Assembly: GCA_944363005.1 (NCBI GenBank)
Contig: CALVTV010000154.1
Span: 1-5,118, forward strand
Reading direction: 5' to 3'
Source of the DNA: an uncultured Clostridia bacterium
GTDB taxonomy: Bacteria; Bacillota; Clostridia; Christensenellales; Aristaeellaceae
Length of the DNA stretch: 5,118 nt
The position numbers were made by a program, and so were the translations under genes. Below are positions 1 through 4,280 of this stretch, piece after piece. The stretch's first letter is position 1. Each line of letters opens with the position of its first letter. Under the pieces are notes generated by a model, which was given only the letters and a program-made list of their open reading frames with translations, did not search any database and was not told where the DNA came from.

Positions 1-1236
1 CATGTCGTATTGATCGCTCAGGGAAACCACGTCGCCCATCAAGTCGAAAATGGCAAACCGCAAACTGACCTCACCCTGATCGGTGGGCGAATAGACGTTG
101 TTGCCCTTGGAAAGCAGAATCAGGCGCTCATCGCAGATGAACACGCCATATACCAACGTCTCATCCCCCTCGGGAATGCCCGAAAGCGTGAACACCGGCA
201 TGATATTGCTCCAGCCTTCCGGCTCATACCCCTCAGCTTGCACGCTGATCTGTACCCCCGGAGTCTGCGTGGGCTCCGGAGTCTCTGTCGGCACTGGGGT
301 TGCCGTAGGCTCCGGGCTCTCTCCCGGCACTGGGGTTGCTGTCGGCTCCGGGCTCTCTCCCGGCACCGGGGTTGCCGTCGGCTCCGGCGTTTCTCCAGGC
401 ACTGGGGTTGCTGTCGGCTCCGGGCTCTCCTTTGGCTTTGCTTCCACCCATACGGTCACGGGAGGCCATTCGTCCGGCTCCGCCGTTCCGACTTCCCGCT
501 TCACCGAATACGTCATGTCCGGATCTTTGAACGTCTCTTTATCCGCACGCCAAGTCAGCTTATCGAGAAATGCAGGGTCAATTTGTTTGACTGTGATTTT
601 CTCATCCGTGAGCAAATAGATTGTCGCGCCCTCAAAATTTTCCGCAAACAGGATTTCCAATTGGGTTTGAAGGCCGCCGTCGATCTTCGTTCCATCCTGA
701 AGGGTTGTCCAGGATTCGCCTTGCGGTTCCCATTCCGGCGTTTCGCCCGGTGTGGGCGTCGGCGTCTCGGCTGGTGACGCTGTCGGCGTCTCAGCAGGTG
801 ACGCTGTCGGCGTTTCGGCAGGCGATGCCGTCGGCGTCTCGGCAGGCGATGCTGTCGGCGTATCGGCTGGCGCAACCGTCGGCGTATCGGCAGGCGCCGC
901 TGTCGGCGTCTCGGCCGGTGCAACCGTCGGCGTCTCAATCGGTGTTGCCGCCGGTGCTTCAATGGGCGTAGACTCCTCCTTAGGCGTTGGCTCTTCCTTG
1001 GGCGTTGGCTCCTCCTTGGGCGTTGGCTCTTCCTTGGGCGTAGGCTCTTCCTTAGGCGTTGGCTCTTCCTTGGGCGTTGGCTCTTCCTTGGGCGTTGGCT
1101 CTTGTGCCTCCGTCGTTGGGCTCTCGGCCACGACGTCGTTTCCCACGAGCTGCTCCGGTTCTTCCGCGGTTGCATACGTTCCCAGCACCATTGCCAGACA
1201 AAGCATCCAAGCCGTTGCTCTCTTCATCCGTTTCAT
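1..1236 (-). CDS. Secreted Pro/Thr/Glu-repeat protein, N-terminal 412 residues (partial)
   Basis: The frame is open for 412 codons from the ATG at 1236 to the window edge, so the C-terminus is missing. AGGAGA lies 8 nt upstream of the start. Residues 1-24 form a Sec signal peptide: MKRMKR, a hydrophobic core, and probable cleavage after ATA before EEPEQ. No lipobox is seen. Next come seven exact EPTPKE hexamers (46-87) plus a degenerate ESTPIE, then eight octamers of the type TPTASPAE (102-165). An unrecognised domain of about 100 residues (168-267) contains several Trp. Four ESPEPTATPVPG 12-mers follow (270-317). Residues 328-412 carry EGW-SN, a Y-G-V-F strand and a DxxGD-like turn, which resembles a bacterial Ig-like beta-sandwich module (inference). 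The repeats look like extended, possibly cell-wall-spanning or glycosylated linkers. Function and anchoring cannot be told without the C-terminus. Six-frame shadows on the plus strand here are caused by the repeats. Confidence 0.9.
   Translation of the reverse strand, partial: MKRMKRATAWMLCLAMVLGTYATAEEPEQLVGNDVVAESPTTEAQEPTPKEEPTPKEEPTPKEEPTPKEEPTPKEEPTPKEEPTPKEESTPIEAPAATPIETPTVAPAETPTAAPADTPTVAPADTPTASPAETPTASPAETPTASPAETPTASPAETPTPTPGETPEWEPQGESWTTLQDGTKIDGGLQTQLEILFAENFEGATIYLLTDEKITVKQIDPAFLDKLTWRADKETFKDPDMTYSVKREVGTAEPDEWPPVTVWVEAKPKESPEPTATPVPGETPEPTATPVPGESPEPTATPVPGESPEPTATPVPTETPEPTQTPGVQISVQAEGYEPEGWSNIMPVFTLSGIPEGDETLVYGVFICDERLILLSKGNNVYSPTDQGEVSLRFAIFDLMGDVVSLSDQYDM
286..429 (-). 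repeat. 36-bp tandem repeat, 4 copies (ESPEPTATPVPG)
   Basis: Four contiguous 36-bp units encode 12-residue peptides of the type E-[ST]-P-E-P-T-A-T-P-V-P-[GT], residues 270-317. A partial fifth copy, ETPEPTQTPG, follows at 318-327. The block sits between the unrecognised middle domain and the probable Ig-like module, so it reads as an inter-domain linker. Synonymous differences between copies are few. Confidence 0.93.
742..933 (-). repeat. 24-bp tandem repeat, 8 copies (TPTASPAE-type)
   Basis: Eight contiguous 24-bp units encode residues 102-165. The order is TPTVAPAE, TPTAAPAD, TPTVAPAD, four identical TPTASPAE units, and a final TPTPTPGE. The central four peptides are identical while the flanking ones vary, the usual pattern when an array expands and contracts in its middle. 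Unlike the neighbouring 18-bp block it carries almost no Lys and few charges, so the linker changes from highly charged to Thr/Ser-rich. Confidence 0.93.
976..1101 (-). repeat. 18-bp tandem repeat, 7 copies (EPTPKE)
   Basis: Seven contiguous 18-bp units encode Glu-Pro-Thr-Pro-Lys-Glu, residues 46-87 of the secreted protein. An eighth, degenerate unit (ESTPIE) lies at 958-975. Copies differ only at synonymous third positions (CCA/CCT, CCC/CCT, GAA/GAG). They are therefore not brand-new duplications, and the peptide has been kept by selection or by gene conversion with slow drift. The repeats are in frame and directly adjacent, with no spacers. Confidence 0.95.
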
Positions 1237-1243
1237 GCTTGAT

Positions 1244-1250
1244 CTCTCCT
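1244..1250 (-). promoter_or_regulatory. Ribosome binding site of the secreted repeat protein
   Basis: Read on the minus strand, AGGAGAG lies about 8 nt before the ATG at 1236. It fixes that ATG as the start rather than the internal ATG three codons later. Confidence 0.85.
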
Positions 1251-1437
1251 ATTTGAAGTTTCTCTATTTATATAGAAGGCAAAGGGGATAAAACCTTACA
1301 CCTTTCAACACACGCTTGCCCTTTCCCTGTACTAAAGACGAAGGGAGATGCCGTTTTATTTCATCTTTTTCACAATGGCGTTAAATTTTTCTGAATCTCT
1401 TCTATTAACATCGAAATTGACCCATATTTACTTTTAT

Positions 1438-1446
1438 AGTATACCA
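1438..1446 (-). promoter_or_regulatory. Possible second, extended -10 promoter (TGGTATACT)
   Basis: The minus-strand motif TGG-TATACT is repeated here, 86 bp downstream of the same motif in the main promoter. The hexamer 17 bp upstream (TGTTCT) is a poor -35, so activity would depend on the extended -10. If used, transcription would start near 1431 with a leader of about 195 nt. Alternatively it is a second binding site for whatever binds the dyad at 1519-1531. Confidence 0.35.
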
Positions 1447-1518
1447 TAACCTTTAGGAAAAGAACATGCTCGCCGACGGTTTCTGCTCGTTTTATCAATC
1501 CTCTCAAGACAACAGCGA

Positions 1519-1531
1519 GGTATAGTATACC
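1519..1531. promoter_or_regulatory. Perfect 13-bp dyad over the -10 (candidate operator)
   Basis: GGTATA-G-TATACC is a perfect inverted repeat with one central base, lying on the -10 of the promoter at 1524-1552. The 12-bp core TATAGTATACCA recurs at 1435-1446. Operator function is inferred from position and symmetry. Part of the match is simply the AT-rich -10 sequence, so chance is not excluded. Confidence 0.5.
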
Positions 1532-1552
1532 AATATATACATCATCTGTCAA
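1524..1552 (-). promoter_or_regulatory. Sigma-A-type promoter for the secreted repeat protein
   Basis: On the minus strand there is a perfect -35 TTGACA (1552-1547), a 17-bp spacer and a -10 TATACT (1529-1524). A TGG just before the -10 gives an extended -10. Transcription should begin near 1517, leaving a leader of about 280 nt before the ATG at 1236. A perfect dyad, GGTATA-G-TATACC (1519-1531), covers the -10, so a repressor bound there would block RNA polymerase. The site lies about 50 bp downstream of the ANTAR gene terminator, which supports an independent transcription unit. Confidence 0.82.
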
Positions 1553-1602
1553 TGTATTTCACATTCAACATCATGTGCTACATTTTGATTGCAGAAGGGC
1601 AC

Positions 1603-1627
1603 AAAAAAAGAGCAGGCTACTGCCTAC
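1603..1627 (-). terminator. Intrinsic terminator of the ANTAR gene
   Basis: On the minus strand GTAGGC (1627-1622), loop AGTA and GCCTGC (1617-1612) form a 6-bp stem with one G-U pair. TCTTTTTTT follows, ending at 1603. It begins 37 nt after the ANTAR stop codon and separates that gene from the secreted protein's promoter. Confidence 0.88.
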
Positions 1628-1663
1628 CCCTTTCTTCTTCGAATTGGATGGACTGATTGCATG

Positions 1664-2233
1664 TCAGGAAGCCGCAATCTCCTGACTTTCCAGAATTTCC
1701 CGGGCAATTTCCACGATTCTACGGCCCGAATCCATGCTCTGTTTTTGAATCCGGTAATGCGCTTCGGACTCGCTCAAGTGAAGCGTATCCATAAGCCGCC
1801 CCTTAGCCCTGTCGATGACCTTGCGTTCTTCCAGTGTGCGGGCCAGGCGCTCGGCCTTCACCCGAAAGCTTTCAATCCGAGCTCTGCAATGGTCAAGCGT
1901 GCGAATGGCTTGGACGAGCATGTCCTGACTGATGGGGTTGCGCAACACGAGAACATTTTCCGGCAGTTCCTCCTGCTCATAGTCCTGCGGGGCAATCATG
2001 AGCACCTCACAATCCCCGTTGAGGCGGCGGGCCAGTTCATCCCCCGTCATGTCCGGCAGGCGATACGTCGTCAGCACCAATGCACCGGCGGGCACAAGCG
2101 CTCCCAGCACATCCGCCCCCGCGTGGAACACGCCGCACGGCACAAGGCCCGCTTTCGCCAGAATTCCCGCCAGCCTCACTTCCACATTTTCCGGAGCTAC
2201 GATTACAAGACGCTCAACGTTGTTCTCCTGCAT
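1664..2233 (-). CDS. ANTAR-domain RNA-binding antiterminator with degenerate receiver domain
   Basis: This 189-residue protein is complete. Residues about 7-110 have the alternating pattern of a CheY-like receiver, but the usual functional positions are changed. The acidic pair is Ala13/Pro14, the phospho-acceptor Asp is Thr56 (in LTTYRLPDMTG), the Thr/Ser switch is Ala81, and the Lys before the cis-Pro is Asn99 (RNPIS). A helical, coiled-coil-like linker (about 105-135) leads to an ANTAR domain (about 127-185), recognised from LEERKVIDRAKGRLM and the SEAHYRIQKQSMDS stretch. ANTAR proteins bind paired hexaloop hairpins in nascent RNA and prevent termination (AmiR, NasR, EutV). No sensor kinase is adjacent, so input is probably a partner protein or ligand. 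Similar orphan regulators in Clostridia are linked to nitrogen genes such as glutamine synthetase; whether that applies here is unknown. The ATG at 2233 is supported by GGGGGA 8 nt upstream and a promoter just beyond. Confidence 0.93.
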   Translation of the reverse strand: MQENNVERLVIVAPENVEVRLAGILAKAGLVPCGVFHAGADVLGALVPAGALVLTTYRLPDMTGDELARRLNGDCEVLMIAPQDYEQEELPENVLVLRNPISQDMLVQAIRTLDHCRARIESFRVKAERLARTLEERKVIDRAKGRLMDTLHLSESEAHYRIQKQSMDSGRRIVEIAREILESQEIAAS

Positions 2234-2241
2234 ACAGGCAT

Positions 2242-2247
2242 TCCCCC
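2242..2247 (-). promoter_or_regulatory. Ribosome binding site of the ANTAR gene
   Basis: GGGGGA on the minus strand lies 8 nt before the ATG at 2233. It is a moderate match to the Shine-Dalgarno consensus. An ATG at 2243-2241 is out of frame and overlaps this site. Confidence 0.6.
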
Positions 2248-2265
2248 ATCTTTTGCTATAGGCGT

Positions 2266-2294
2266 ATTATACCAATCGTTTTCCAATTTTTCAA
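2266..2294 (-). promoter_or_regulatory. Sigma-A-type promoter of the ANTAR gene
   Basis: On the minus strand there is a -35 TTGAAA (2294-2289, 5 of 6 consensus bases), exactly 17 bp of spacer and a perfect -10 TATAAT (2271-2266). Transcription should start near 2259, giving a leader of only about 26 nt. That is too short to hold an ANTAR hairpin pair plus terminator, so self-antitermination is unlikely. Confidence 0.85.
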
Positions 2295-2320
2295 GATATT
2301 CTTGATTCATTCTTGGAAAA
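2279..2320. promoter_or_regulatory. Nested inverted repeats spanning the ANTAR -35 (candidate operator)
   Basis: A perfect dyad TCAAGA-TAT-TCTTGA (2291-2305) overlaps the -35. It is flanked by perfect 8-bp arms TTTTCCAA (2279-2286) and TTGGAAAA (2313-2320); the two axes differ by 1.5 bp. The position suggests an operator. As RNA, in a pyrG read-through transcript, it could fold into an AT-rich hairpin, but no T-run follows, so it would be a weak terminator. Confidence 0.5.
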
Positions 2321-2326
2321 TTCTTG
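2298..2326 (-). repeat. Three direct CAAGAAT repeats at 11-bp intervals upstream of the ANTAR -35
   Basis: Minus-strand CAAGAAT occurs exactly at 2326-2320, 2315-2309 and 2304-2298, each 11 bp from the next, about one DNA turn. The last copy ends 3 bp from the -35 hexamer. This arrangement fits a regulator bound repeatedly on one DNA face. Phased short A-tracts giving a bent, UP-like upstream region are the alternative. Confidence 0.8.
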
Positions 2327-2342
2327 CATATTTCACTGAATC

Positions 2343-2352
2343 TTTGCGCAAA
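2343..2352. repeat. 10-bp perfect palindrome TTTGCGCAAA
   Basis: This perfect palindrome lies about 20 bp after the pyrG stop codon and upstream of the phased repeats. With no loop it is a poor RNA hairpin, and it could be a protein-binding site. No convincing intrinsic terminator for pyrG is seen between 2371 and 2295, so some read-through into the ANTAR gene is possible. Confidence 0.35.
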
Positions 2353-2371
2353 TCATTCCTTTTTTGAAATC

Positions 2372-3982
2372 TCATTTGGATTGCATGGCCAATGCGGCGC
2401 CCACAAAATCGCGGAACAGCGGATGCGGACGGTTGGGCCGGCTGCGCAGTTCCGGATGGAATTGCACGCCTACAAACCACGGGTGATTCTCAAGCTCCAC
2501 GATTTCGACCAGATCGCGGTCGGGATTGACGCCACTGATGCGCATGCCGCCCTCTAGGAACTTTTCGCGGTAAATATTGTTGAACTCATAGCGGTGGCGA
2601 TGGCGTTCGCCGATGTTCTCCTCCCCATAAGCCGCAAACGCGCGCGACTGCGGTTCCAGGCGGCAGGCATACCGGCCCAAACGCATGGTGCCGCCTTTCT
2701 CATCGATGTTCTGCTGATCGGGCATCAGGTCGATGACCGGATAGGGCGTATTGGGATCGACCTCGCTGGTGTGGGCGCCGGTCAGGCCAAGCACGTTGCG
2801 GGCGTATTCCACAACCGCCATCTGCATGCCCAGGCAAATGCCCAAAAATGGCACGCCATGCTCCCGAGCGTATTGCACAGCGGCAATTTTGCCCTCCAGG
2901 CCGCGGGAACCAAACCCGCCCGGAACCAGCACGCCCGAGCAACCCTCAAGCCTCTGCTGTGCGTTGTCCGCGGTGAGCGTTTCCGCCGAAACCCACTCGA
3001 TCTTCACGCGCGCGTGGTGCGCAATGCCTCCATGCGTGAGCGCTTCCACGATGGACAGATAGGCGTCCGGCAGCTCCACGTATTTGCCGACCACAGCGAT
3101 GCGCACTTCGCGCTGCGGGGTCATCAGGCGCTCCACCATCTCGCGCCACTCGGTCAAATCCGCCTCGCCCGTCTGAATGCCCAGCAAGCGGCAGACGCCG
3201 GTATCCATCCCTTCCTCGCTCAGCATCAGCGGCACCTCGTAGATGCTGCGCGCATTCAGGTTTTCAAATACGCAGTCCGCCGGTATGTTGCAAAACAGGC
3301 CGATCTTCGCGCGCACATCCCGGTCCAGCGGATGTTCGCTGCGGCATACGATGATGTCCGGCTGGATACCCAGACCGGTCAGCTCCTTGACCGAATGCTG
3401 CGTCGGCTTGGTCTTGAGCTCGCCCGCCGCGCTGATATACGGCACGAGCGTCACATGGATATACAGCGTGTTCTCCCGTCCGACCTCCGCCTTGAGCTGG
3501 CGGATGGCCTCCAGGAACGGCAGGCTCTCGATATCGCCAACCGTGCCGCCGATCTCCGTGATGACCACATCCGGCGGATTCTCCCCCACGGAAACCTCGA
3601 GCATGCGCCGCTTGATCTCGTTGGTGATGTGCGGAATCACCTGAATGGTTGCGCCCAGGTATTCGCCCTTGCGCTCCCGGGAAATGACCGTCCAGTAAAC
3701 GCGACCGCTGGTCACGTTGGCGGCCTGCGTCAGGTTTTCGTCGATAAACCGCTCATAGTGCCCCAGATCCAGATCCGTCTCCGCACCGTCATCGGTGACA
3801 AACACCTCGCCATGCTGATACGGGTTCATCGTACCGGGGTCCACGTTGATATACGGATCGAACTTCTGAATCGAAACCCGAAGTCCCCGGCTCTTGAGCA
3901 ACCTGCCCAAAGACGCCGCCGTAATTCCCTTTCCCAGAGACGAGACGACGCCGCCCGTGACAAAAATAAACTTCGTTTGCAT
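2372..3982 (-). CDS. pyrG: CTP synthase (glutamine-hydrolysing)
   Basis: The enzyme converts UTP to CTP using ATP and ammonia released from glutamine, the last step of de novo CTP synthesis, in the cytoplasm as a tetramer. The 536 residues match the usual bacterial length (about 530-545). The N-terminal amidoligase domain (about 1-268) shows the P-loop GGVVSSLGKG (10-19), FDPYINVDPGTM (41-52), DDGAETDLDLGHYERF (64-79), the GGTVGDIES segment (145-153), and the UTP/CTP-site stretch KTKPTQHSVKEL (190-201). The C-terminal class I glutaminase domain (about 292-535) has PGGFGSRG (354-361), the nucleophile Cys383 in GICLGMQ, and His509/Glu511 in QFHPE. All catalytic residues are present. The ATG at 3982 has AAGGAGG 7 nt upstream. 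It is a single-gene unit flanked by UPF0371 and ANTAR genes rather than by rpoE or murA-type neighbours often seen in Firmicutes. The long plus-strand frame opposite it is a shadow. Confidence 0.98.
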   Translation of the reverse strand: MQTKFIFVTGGVVSSLGKGITAASLGRLLKSRGLRVSIQKFDPYINVDPGTMNPYQHGEVFVTDDGAETDLDLGHYERFIDENLTQAANVTSGRVYWTVISRERKGEYLGATIQVIPHITNEIKRRMLEVSVGENPPDVVITEIGGTVGDIESLPFLEAIRQLKAEVGRENTLYIHVTLVPYISAAGELKTKPTQHSVKELTGLGIQPDIIVCRSEHPLDRDVRAKIGLFCNIPADCVFENLNARSIYEVPLMLSEEGMDTGVCRLLGIQTGEADLTEWREMVERLMTPQREVRIAVVGKYVELPDAYLSIVEALTHGGIAHHARVKIEWVSAETLTADNAQQRLEGCSGVLVPGGFGSRGLEGKIAAVQYAREHGVPFLGICLGMQMAVVEYARNVLGLTGAHTSEVDPNTPYPVIDLMPDQQNIDEKGGTMRLGRYACRLEPQSRAFAAYGEENIGERHRHRYEFNNIYREKFLEGGMRISGVNPDRDLVEIVELENHPWFVGVQFHPELRSRPNRPHPLFRDFVGAALAMQSK

Positions 3983-3989
3983 GAGGCAC

Positions 3990-3996
3990 CCTCCTT
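3990..3996 (-). promoter_or_regulatory. Ribosome binding site of pyrG
   Basis: A full-consensus AAGGAGG lies 7 nt before the ATG at 3982 on the minus strand, which fixes the start and suggests efficient translation. Confidence 0.92.
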
Positions 3997-4035
3997 ACCC
4001 GCGTTGTCGGTTCCACACAAAATCAATACCGAACC

Positions 4036-4063
4036 ATTATAGCACCGTCCTCGTGATTTGCAA
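4036..4063 (-). promoter_or_regulatory. Extended -10 promoter of pyrG
   Basis: On the minus strand there is a perfect -10 TATAAT (4041-4036) preceded by TGC (extended -10). A weaker -35, TTGCAA (4063-4058, 4 of 6), lies 16 bp upstream. Transcription should start at the GG at 4030-4029, giving a leader of about 46 nt. GGTTC (4035-4031) is complementary to GAACC (4013-4009), but most of the first arm lies upstream of the likely start. No terminator is present in the leader. Confidence 0.8.
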
Positions 4064-4181
4064 GGATAATCTGAAGATTTTTCTCAATATCATTGCATTT
4101 TTGTTTGATTGTCATACGAATTCGCATCAAAACTGCACGAATTACAAAAACTCTGTCAATATTCCCCCTAATTCTACCCAA
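4064..4181. other. AT-rich spacer upstream of the pyrG promoter, no gene seen
   Basis: The stretch between the UPF0371 terminator and the pyrG -35 is AT-rich. It contains the 8-bp palindrome CGAATTCG (4117-4124) and short arms TTTGAT (4104-4109) and ATCAAA (4126-4131) on a different axis. A TTGACA on the minus strand (4159-4154) has no matching -10 at a proper distance. No coding or RNA gene is supported. Confidence 0.5.
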
Positions 4182-4208
4182 AAAGCGGACTCCTCTGCAT
4201 CCCGCTTT
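4182..4208 (-). terminator. Probable intrinsic terminator of the UPF0371 gene
   Basis: On the minus strand AAAGCGG (4208-4202) and CCGCTTT (4188-4182) form a 7-bp stem around a 13-nt loop, and the 3' arm runs into five T residues. The loop is larger than usual, so strength is uncertain. It lies about 73 nt after the stop codon and upstream of the pyrG promoter. Confidence 0.6.
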
Positions 4209-4227
4209 CCCCGCCCTCAAAAGGAAA

Positions 4228-4274
4228 CAGCGTCCGTCCCCCGGACGGAAAGGGCCGGGGAAAACAGGACGCTG
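4228..4274 (-). terminator. GC-rich nested hairpin just after the UPF0371 stop codon
   Basis: Arms CAGCGTCC and GGACGCTG (4267-4274 and 4228-4235) are perfect inverted repeats. Inside them CCGTCC, loop GGG and GGACGG (4248-4234) form a second stem. It starts 6 nt after the stop, and TTTCCTTTT follows on the minus strand, an interrupted T tract. It may be an imperfect terminator or a stabilising 3' structure, with the hairpin at 4182-4208 as backup. Confidence 0.55.
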
Positions 4275-4280
4275 AATTCG

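Larger units (their letters stand above)
1237..1517 (-). other. Long 5' leader of the secreted repeat protein gene
   Basis: This stretch of about 280 nt between the inferred transcription start and the ATG contains no convincing gene. On the minus strand I see only modest complementarities: CTCGC (1519-1515) with GCGAG (1473-1469), TCCCT with AGGGA around 1323-1345, and AAAGG with CCTTT around 1280-1306. None is followed by a run of T, so no terminator or known riboswitch is recognised. The ANTAR dual-hexaloop hairpin (A at loop position 1, G at position 4) was looked for by eye and not found. The region just before the ribosome binding site is AT-rich, with TATATAAAT at about 1267-1275. Confidence 0.45.

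Noticed and set aside
742..1101. Regularly repeated DNA that could suggest a CRISPR array
   Set aside because: Units are directly adjacent with no unique spacers, have periods of 18 and 24 bp, and translate in frame as Pro/Thr/Glu repeats inside one long open frame with a signal peptide and ribosome binding site.
10..1291. Several long plus-strand open frames (10-777, 98-619, 752-1291), including a Gly/Val/Ser repeat protein
   Set aside because: They are shadows of the minus-strand repeat gene. They lack supporting ribosome binding sites, and the minus frame has the signal peptide, promoter and plausible domains.
1237..1517. ANTAR-type dual hexaloop target in the long leader
   Set aside because: By eye I found no pair of stems with hexaloops carrying A at position 1 and G at position 4, and no following terminator. 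A covariance search would be decisive.
1370..1552. Minus-strand open frame of 60 codons
   Set aside because: Its TTG start is the -35 hexamer of the promoter at 1524-1552, so the likely transcript begins after it. It has no ribosome binding site and no recognisable protein features.
1589..2305. 238-codon plus-strand open frame
   Set aside because: It is antisense to the ANTAR gene and runs through that gene's terminator and promoter. No protein family is recognised.
2594..4042. 482-codon plus-strand open frame
   Set aside because: It lies antisense to pyrG, whose catalytic motifs are all intact. The plus-strand translation is His/Arg/Ala-rich, with no family resemblance, as expected for a shadow of a GC-rich gene.
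4104..4131. Dyad-like sequence around CGAATTCG upstream of the pyrG promoter
   Set aside because: The central palindrome and outer arms lie on different axes, and it is about 50 bp upstream of the -35. This is too weak to call an operator.
4023..4220. Minus-strand open frame of 65 codons between the UPF0371 gene and pyrG
   Set aside because: It spans the terminator at 4182-4208 and the pyrG promoter, and has no good ribosome binding site or recognisable product.
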